This document shows positions 17,466-22,777 of a stretch of DNA of 22,777 bases, in pieces. The notes below the pieces were generated by a model, which did not search any database, had not been told where the DNA came from, and saw only the letters and a program-made list of their open reading frames with translations. This DNA is from Gnetum montanum (Eukaryota; Streptophyta; Gnetopsida; Gnetales; Gnetaceae): NCBI GenBank assembly GCA_015680685.1, contig MNCI01008033.1, forward strand, positions 860,521 through 883,297. The letters run 5' to 3'. Position numbers and translations under genes: made by a program. Position 1 is the first letter of the stretch; each line of letters begins with the position of its first letter.

Positions 17466-20036
17466 TCATGTAGTTCCAGGTGGCGGTGGCTCCTCCATGG
17501 GTGCTTTCCCTTTGTCACGTGCTCCAAGTTTTGACGATTGGTGACGCTGAAGAATAGCTTGGAGCTTCTCCTCCTCGGTCCGAGGGTCTTGTGCCGTCCA
17601 TGCTGATGCTCCAATGTTTGATGGGGTCGGCACTTCCCACGGACAGGGTAGTTGCGGGAACATCTGATTAGCTTTGACGTACCACGCCGCAAACACCCGT
17701 CGTTCCTCTTCAAAGGCTCTGGTTTTGTCTTTGTATTCATGAAGTTCCGTTAGCCGTCGAGCCAAGTCGGTTGCTACATCTTTCTGCCCTTGGTAGCTTT
17801 CTTTTACCACCGCAAGTTCAGAAGTCGCAACATCTAATTTTTCAGCCAACTTCTTTCGCTCTGCAAACTCTGCTTCATATTTGATGTAGGTGGAAGCTAC
17901 CTGCTGCTCGAGCTCCGATCTCGGGCGTCCTGCTGTTAACATGGCTAGATTGGCATACCGAAGATTTGCCAACTCCATGTATTCAGTTAAGTCTTGGATC
18001 TGCAGGTCCCGGTTCTTAATTTCCGCCTGGTGGGCATAGGCATAAGTGTCCAATATGGCCCCCCAATCAGTGTGCTGGGCACTGATGTTGTTGATTTGGG
18101 CTTTTGCCATATGGATCTCCTTCTCTAGGATCTGTTTGTACATTCCCACCTGGTCGCGGAAGTGCTCCTTCAGCTTCTCGTGTCGTTTAGCCTCGTTCTG
18201 CCACGCGCTAATCTCAATGGCTGATTTCTGTCGAACAGCGCGCACCTCCTCCATTGAGAGGGTCCTATTTTCCCTGGCTAAACGGCTCACATCCTGGTTG
18301 ACTCGGATAAATTGTTCCCGAAGCCGATGAAAGTGCTCATCGAGAACATTCTTTTGTTTCTCCACAGAGGTCAACCGAAGGTTATCTGCAACCAACTGCT
18401 TGTTTTCTTCTTGTAAGGCCTTGAGTGCCTTAAGATGCGCATGAGTTTGCGCCTTTGCTACGGAGGCATCCCAAGTCGCCATCTCCTTTTCTTCTGCCAC
18501 CTTCTTATTTTCTGCAATTAATTTGGTTAATTGCTCGGTTTTGAAATTGTTTAACTGGTCTGCGGGAACCAATCGCAAGGGGTCCCGCTGTACTGCTTGT
18601 AAGGCGATGAGCTGTTCTTGTAAATTCCGTACTTCTGCTTCAGCATGCTCAGCCCTTACCTCGGATATGACCAGCTTCACCTTGGTTGAAATGAGGTCTG
18701 ACTGCATTGCGGTTACATCCTGAGGGATGTCAAACAGAGACGTTAAAACCTGTCCCGTTTGAAGCAATCTGTCCAATGCATCCTCATGTTCTGCAGGAGT
18801 CATTGAGGTTCCGGCAATAGTTTGAGCATCCTGTGCTCCTGAAAGATCTGCCGGTGGTACAACAGGTACATGAAAAGATTCCTTGATGTAGTCAGTTACC
18901 ACATCAGCTGCTCCTGCGGCATCCTGGTGTTGCAGGACCACCACTGTGGCCCCTTCACCAGTCTCTAATTGCACTTGAAAAGATGCCGCATGTCCAGAAA
19001 TCTGTTGTGACCATCTACTTTCCCCTCCTCCTGTTTGTACTGACAACTCACCCCTTGTACGATCTATTGAAATTGTAGGCTGCCTGGCATCATCGATGAC
19101 ACGGAAGAGACTGGTGTCATCACGACTTCCCCAACTGACCGTCTCAGCAATAGCCCTCAAGTGGCTCATTGACGGTCTATAGTCTTGCGGCGGCGGTCGA
19201 TCCTGGCCTGTGCCGGGTTCTGCTTCTTGTTGTTGGCTAGGGCCTGTGGCTGGAGGTTGACTAGGCCCTGCAAGCTGAGTTGCAGGGGTTTCAGTCACCT
19301 GTTCTGCATTTTCCTCATCTGGTCCTGCCTCTTCGCCAGTACTCTTTCTTGGAGCTGGCGCCTTCAACAATTCAGCATAAGAAGCATTTTGGGCCTTTCG
19401 GAGGACATCGTTTGTATATCCCCGAATACCTGCCCGACGGCACAGTTTCCTGATAAGACAGGGAAAAGGGAGTGCCATTTTTCCTGTCTTTCGTTCTTCG
19501 AATCGCCTTAGGATCTCCGTCAAATATAGATGAGGAAGGTTAGCGTTAACCTTTCCCATCAACACTGCGCATCCTCTTGCCGCATACGTTGATATTCTCT
19601 TTAAGCCTTTTGTGGGGAAGAGGTGATAAGTCCCGATTTTAAAATAGACTCGCTCCTCCGTGGTCAGCTCACCAAAAGCCTTATCTCTGCCAAATGCCTT
19701 CTCTAGCCAATCCTTTCGCACATCAGGGTCGGATCGGGTGGATAAGCGAGCAACATGGGGGCCTGAATTCGGAAGATTTAACACTTCCGAAATTGCCTGT
19801 GCAGAAAAATCCACTGTCACACCACCGATGTCTACCGTGGTGCCTTGCTCCTTATTGTGCCAAAACAGGTACGTTTCTCCTAAGTACCAGGTACCTTGTT
19901 CAGAGAGGACAGGCCATAAGGGAGACCCCTTGAGGTGATCCCTAACAACCTCAGGAGCGAACTCTGCAAAGGACTCGAAGTTGATTTCCACAATCACCGA
20001 AGCAATTGTGGACTTCGTGTGATGGCCTGAACACAT
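17466..20036 (-). CDS. Retroelement accessory protein: plant-transposon domain plus long coiled coil
   Basis: Intact 856-residue ORF. Residues about 10-215 look like the 'putative plant transposon protein' domain found in extra ORFs of Athila-like and related elements: TVDIGGVTVDFSAQAISEVL, YFKIGTYHLFPTKG, GCAVLMGKVNANLPHLYLTE and FPCLIRKLCRRAGI. A Pro/Gln/Glu-rich linker follows (about 225-290), then a mixed region. About 430-780 is almost continuous predicted coiled coil rich in E, K, Q, L and A. The tail is basic then proline-rich. No transmembrane segment, zinc finger or enzyme motif is visible, so an envelope role is not supported; a structural or oligomerising role is inference. It lies directly before the polypurine tract and LTR. 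The first Met at 20036 may be internal, because related coding sequence continues upstream in other frames to 20251. Confidence 0.82.
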   Translation of the reverse strand: MCSGHHTKSTIASVIVEINFESFAEFAPEVVRDHLKGSPLWPVLSEQGTWYLGETYLFWHNKEQGTTVDIGGVTVDFSAQAISEVLNLPNSGPHVARLSTRSDPDVRKDWLEKAFGRDKAFGELTTEERVYFKIGTYHLFPTKGLKRISTYAARGCAVLMGKVNANLPHLYLTEILRRFEERKTGKMALPFPCLIRKLCRRAGIRGYTNDVLRKAQNASYAELLKAPAPRKSTGEEAGPDEENAEQVTETPATQLAGPSQPPATGPSQQQEAEPGTGQDRPPPQDYRPSMSHLRAIAETVSWGSRDDTSLFRVIDDARQPTISIDRTRGELSVQTGGGESRWSQQISGHAASFQVQLETGEGATVVVLQHQDAAGAADVVTDYIKESFHVPVVPPADLSGAQDAQTIAGTSMTPAEHEDALDRLLQTGQVLTSLFDIPQDVTAMQSDLISTKVKLVISEVRAEHAEAEVRNLQEQLIALQAVQRDPLRLVPADQLNNFKTEQLTKLIAENKKVAEEKEMATWDASVAKAQTHAHLKALKALQEENKQLVADNLRLTSVEKQKNVLDEHFHRLREQFIRVNQDVSRLARENRTLSMEEVRAVRQKSAIEISAWQNEAKRHEKLKEHFRDQVGMYKQILEKEIHMAKAQINNISAQHTDWGAILDTYAYAHQAEIKNRDLQIQDLTEYMELANLRYANLAMLTAGRPRSELEQQVASTYIKYEAEFAERKKLAEKLDVATSELAVVKESYQGQKDVATDLARRLTELHEYKDKTRAFEEERRVFAAWYVKANQMFPQLPCPWEVPTPSNIGASAWTAQDPRTEEEKLQAILQRHQSSKLGARDKGKAPMEEPPPPGTT

Positions 20037-20251
20037 TCCGGGGGCAACGAGAGTTGTCGTCCCAGTTCAGGCGCAGCAGCTCCTCCTTCTGCCTACCCGG
20101 ACCGTCTAGTAGGAGGTTCATCTTGATGAATGCTGAATGAATGCACCTCCTGTTGATTATGTTGTCCAGCAGTAACTTGTCTTCGACCCCTCCTAGGTTG
20201 TTTTGCTCCACCTTGGGTCGGACTCTTTTGCTGGGTGCGTTTCGGGGCCAT
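20037..20251 (-). pseudogene. Frame-broken N-terminal part of the accessory ORF
   Basis: An ATG at 20251 opens a basic Gln-rich frame (MAPKRTQQKSPTQGG...) of the kind that begins plant-transposon-domain proteins. It stops about 50 codons later at TAG. A second frame (20211-19951) carries the next readable segment, and the main 856-codon frame opens only after a TGA near 20077. Two shifts would be needed to join all three. Either the N-terminus is broken in this copy, or translation really starts at 20036. The ATG directly follows TTGCAG with a TACTAAT-like sequence 22-28 bases before it, which looks like a splice acceptor and branch site. Confidence 0.45.
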
Positions 20252-20722
20252 CTGCAATCACACAGGCCAACATTAGTAAGGTTGTTTAGGAAATCAAGTC
20301 ATACCTTACTACTTTGCCTTAATTAAAGATCGTTATTGTGTGATTGTGCTCGAAAATTATGAGGGTGAGTCCTACGACTTAGGCGGATTTTCAGTTTTAA
20401 TTTCCTGGTATACTTAAGGTTATATGATTTGTGGCACAATTTCCTAAGTATTAGTATTAATTACCCTATTTGATGTCCTTTGGGCGATGAAAAATTCCAA
20501 AAAAAAGTAAAATTTAGGCACTTTTCGGCAAGTGTCTCTCCCCCACGACTAAACGGAACACTCCGGGTGCAAGCAGGTTCAAACAGAATTAAAATCGGAG
20601 TACCGGTGCGCGAGATAGAGTTGAAAAATTAAGGGTCACTCGAGCGCAAGTCGCATAGAAAAAATTCAAAAATTTCCCCCCGCGTAAATGCCAAATAATG
20701 CAAAGTGTTGCGGCAGGGGTCC
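20252..20722 (-). other. Leader between internal TATA box and accessory ORF
   Basis: About 470 bases, AT-rich, with no coding sequence seen. It ends in a splice-acceptor-like TTGCAG just before the ATG at 20251. Possible donors upstream include AGG/GTAATT near 20464 and AAG/GTATGA near 20304, though the latter intron would be only about 53 bases. It contains the polypurine-like copy at 20538-20556. Confidence 0.4.
20538..20556 (-). other. Internal polypurine-tract-like copy, element 2 (middle)
   Basis: Minus-strand CCGTTTAGTCGTGGGGGAG matches the true polypurine tract at 17295 in its AGTCGTGGGGG core and shares CCGTTTAGT with the copy at 22223. It corresponds by order to 4726 in element 1. 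Confidence 0.55.
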
Positions 20723-20815
20723 TATTTATAGGAAAGGGGGGACGCGATATCGCGTACGGTACATCGCGTACGCGATATCTCGTGGGACGCGATATCGCGT
20801 ACGCGATATCTCGGC
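20723..20815 (-). promoter_or_regulatory. Internal LTR-U3-like promoter upstream of the accessory ORF
   Basis: Minus-strand TATAAATA (20730-20723) is preceded by palindromic GCGATATCGCGTACGCGATA repeats (20815-20742), as in the LTR U3 at 17140-17270. The rest of an LTR is not recognisable on either side and no LTR terminus or primer site is seen. It may be an LTR fragment left by recombination, or a captured promoter that drives the accessory ORF 470 bases downstream. Confidence 0.6.
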
Positions 20816-22206
20816 CCAACCAAAATGAGACAACTAATAAAGACCGAATTTTAAATGATTTTCCTTGAAATTAATGTGTCAAACAAGGACATTAACAAGA
20901 ATTAATGAACTCAAGGGTAATTACATGAATTCGAAAGGCACTTTGAATGAGACAGGTGGGAATTTAACAATTAAAACTTTGGCGGTTATGAAGAAAAGGG
21001 AATATAATAGTACATTGGAACGTTAAAGTTCGGAGGGTTAATAAATGGGAAAGAATAATTATGAAAAACTAAGCTGAGGGTCAATAAATTTGTGTGTTCT
21101 AGCAGAGAGTTAACGAAGATTACGAAAAATTACACAAGTGGATCCTCCCCAAAGCTGGTTTCAACCTATTATGCCCTTGTGTAATCACACTTAAAGTGTC
21201 CGTGGGCACTAGAAGGGTTAAATGTGATCTGCACTAACTCCACAAAACACACACATGTAAATATCACCCGAATGAGATGAAAATTTTATGTTACACGGAA
21301 CACGAGCTATAATTACACGAACAGTGAGATGAGACGAAGTGTAGAAATGGATCGTAGAGATCGGGACATGAGGTATCTAACTCAAGGTACAATGAATCCT
21401 GCGTGTAAGCATGGTTAATGTGTCATTAACCCGTCATTCCGAGATCAGGACCAAGTCCATCCTTCTAATCAGCGACATCGCATTGCTTCATCCCATGGTG
21501 AACAACTATAGGAATATCATAACAACAAGGCGTACAATCACTTGGCGTTTAGTACAAGGGAGGAGTGATATTTTTTATTTTATGGCACTTGTCTTTTTTT
21601 TTCTTCTCTTTTTTTTTTCCTTTTTTCACTTTACTGAATCCAGAGAAGCCGCCAACCTTCAGGCATGGGTGCATGTCTTTCCAGTGGGACCCCCTAGAAC
21701 AGCGTTTGATTTTCGAGTGCCCTTTTGATTACTCTTACTCCCATTTTTCATTAGATCTACAAGGATCTTAGTACAACCAAGTTGCATGATAACACCCACA
21801 GATGACACCAAAGAGAATCCACAAGTCCCCTTGATGTCACACCCTAATCATTCCCTCTTGGTCCGTCCTTCTTCATTCTGGGTACAATGAACACAAAATT
21901 AATTTTAAGTTTTAGAAATTTCAAGAATATCACTGTACCCTTGAACAGAACCTCTTTATTTATAGAGTGGATGAGTGGATGTAGTGGGCTCACTGTTTCA
22001 AATAATTGATCACTCATGACTTAATAACATAAAACACATCTCAACCAACGATCCACATGAGTGTTTTATTCGTAGATGAGATTACTTACAAAAACATGAA
22101 AATACAAACACACAAAAAGATAAAACAAAAAGTTAAAAAATGAAAAACTGGAAAACAAAAAGTTGTAAAATTAAAGAAAATTAAAAACATTTATTAATCC
22201 TGCTTG
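20816..22206 (-). other. Non-coding spacer of element 2
   Basis: No coding sequence is supported here. It is homologous, in the same order, to the 3' region of element 1 (about 4.9-6.1 kb): TCCTCCCCAAAGC near 21145, GGCATGGGTGCATGTCTTTCC at about 21662, a long pyrimidine tract at 21594-21633 (a purine tract on the minus strand), and GATGAGTGGATG near 21970. A TATAAATA (minus, 21964-21957) in an LTR-like CCTCTTTATTTATAGA context lies near its upstream end. Confidence 0.6.
21957..21964 (-). promoter_or_regulatory. Second internal TATA-like site in the spacer
   Basis: Minus-strand TATAAATA within CCTCTTTATTTATAGA on the plus strand closely resembles the LTR TATA contexts (CCTCTTATTTATAGAC). It lies about 260 bases after the polypurine-like copy at 22223. 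No palindromic repeats accompany it. The aligned stretch of element 1 has lost the motif (ACCATAGAGC near 5760). Confidence 0.35.
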
Positions 22207-22777
22207 TTACTGAAATGGGGGATATCCCCCATAACTAAACGGTTGAGTATGGCAAGGATTAATAAATGAAGAATGAGGATCCTTGCATATTGGAATTATT
22301 GACACCGGTCCAAACTTATCCCCTTGGATTTTACGCACTTTGTAATAAACACAGTGGGGCACTTCATACGATGTAGTTCCCGGATAACGAGTTGACCCAC
22401 TATGATGGTTAGGACCGTTAGATGGTATGCAAGGATTGGGCTGATGCCTCCCATGGTTGTGTTCATTGGGCCTTGTGGTTGTTGGAGTGTTAGTTGGTGG
22501 CCCTGATGAAGGTACATGAGGCGCTGGGTTCGAAGGTAAGGATGCACCACATTGTTGGACTTGTGCTGGGTTGGAAGATGCAGTGGCCTCAGAATTATGT
22601 TGTCCCTTCCTACGGCCGTGTTTAAAGAAAGGACGTCTTTGATGTTGAGGAGGCTCTTCACTACTATAAGTAGCAGCAGCACAATTGTTGTTCATGGGTT
22701 GCGGTGGTACAAACACCTGAGGAACAGTTGGTGGCATTGTGGAAGGAGGGAAAGGATAAGAATGTTGAAAGTTAGAA
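22207..22777 (-). CDS. Proline-rich ORF, N-terminus beyond window edge
   Basis: The frame is open from the right edge to a TAA at 22207. The first Met in the window is at 22737, but the 13 codons before it (SNFQHSYPFPPST) are also open, so the true start is probably outside. The visible 189 or so residues are rich in Pro, Asn, Ser, Thr, Gln and His, with a basic patch (FFKHGRRKGQ) and no enzyme motif. It ends on the polypurine-like motif (QPFSYGGYPPF). By position it stands where element 1 has the end of integrase. A Gag C-terminal tail is one possibility, and if so pol would be missing from this element. I do not recognise the protein. Confidence 0.45.
   Translation of the reverse strand, partial: SNFQHSYPFPPSTMPPTVPQVFVPPQPMNNNCAAATYSSEEPPQHQRRPFFKHGRRKGQHNSEATASSNPAQVQQCGASLPSNPAPHVPSSGPPTNTPTTTRPNEHNHGRHQPNPCIPSNGPNHHSGSTRYPGTTSYEVPHCVYYKVRKIQGDKFGPVSIIPICKDPHSSFINPCHTQPFSYGGYPPFQ
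22223..22242 (-). other. Polypurine-tract-like copy at end of upstream ORF, element 2
   Basis: Minus-strand CCGTTTAGTTATGGGGGATA lies within the last codons of the proline-rich ORF and shares CCGTTTAGTYRTGGGGG with the copy at 20538. It corresponds to 6083-6100 in element 1. Confidence 0.5.

Larger units (their letters stand above)
16278..22777 (-). mobile_element. Second, younger gypsy-type element (3' part), cut by window edge
   Basis: An LTR of the same family as element 1 (16278-17294) is followed, in plus coordinates, by a polypurine tract, a 2.6-kb intact ORF, a non-coding spacer homologous to the 3' region of element 1, and a proline-rich ORF open to the right edge. All are read on the minus strand. 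The CpG-rich LTR and long intact ORF suggest a more recent insertion than element 1. The 5' LTR, primer site and any pol are beyond 22777, so autonomy cannot be judged. The left target duplication would be TTGAT (16273-16277). The right boundary of this feature is the window end, and I cannot exclude that 20.8-22.8 kb belongs to another nested element. Confidence 0.7.

Noticed and set aside
18046-19938. Several plus-strand frames inside the accessory ORF
   Set aside because: They are antisense shadows of the 856-codon ORF with no domain character of their own.
17466-20036. Envelope protein for the accessory ORF
   Set aside because: No signal peptide, transmembrane segment or fusion-type hydrophobic stretch is seen. 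The dominant feature is a coiled coil.
20252-20830. A complete 5' LTR of a short element ending at 16278
   Set aside because: Only the U3 palindromes and TATA match the 3' LTR. The U5 end, the TGATGA/TCATCA termini and a primer-binding site are missing.

Overview
The window looks like repeat-dominated nuclear DNA of a seed plant with a large genome. It is AT-rich, has no compact host genes, and nearly everything recognisable belongs to long-terminal-repeat (LTR) retrotransposons read on the minus strand. A gymnosperm is possible, but that is only an impression from the overall character of the sequence and cannot be proved here.

Layout. (1) Bases 1-3301 are AT-rich flank without a convincing gene. 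(2) Bases 3307-13256 are one complete but dead Ty3/gypsy element of the Athila/Tat (OTA) type on the minus strand ('element 1'). It has two LTRs (845 and 831 bp), a perfect 5-bp target duplication AAAGG on both sides, a tRNA-Asp-type primer-binding site, gag, protease, reverse transcriptase, RNase H and integrase in normal order, then a 1.9-kb non-coding 3' region and a polypurine tract. It is decayed almost wholly by C-to-T/G-to-A transitions, which have also destroyed catalytic residues. (3) Bases 13262-16277 are flank with a small GC-richer island near 14.8-15.4 kb, short tandem duplications, and a possible Copia polypurine-tract/LTR junction near 15.98 kb. (4) Bases 16278-22777 are the 3' part of a second, younger, CpG-rich relative on the same strand ('element 2'). 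It has an LTR (1017 bp), a polypurine tract, a long intact ORF (856 codons) with an N-terminal domain of the 'putative plant transposon protein' type followed by a long coiled coil, a non-coding spacer, and a proline-rich ORF that runs off the right edge. Its 5' LTR and any pol lie outside the window.

The most interesting feature is the 3' half of these elements. Both carry three copies, in the same order, of a polypurine-tract-like motif (consensus on the minus strand YTYARTYRTGGGGG): at the end of the upstream coding region, inside the 3' region, and at the true LTR junction. In element 2 the stretch between the second and third copies holds the coiled-coil ORF. A TATA box plus palindromic CGCGATATCGCG repeats like those of the LTR U3 sits about 0.5 kb upstream of that ORF. 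This suggests an accessory gene module with its own LTR-derived internal promoter, absent from element 1. It is a hypothesis from sequence layout only.
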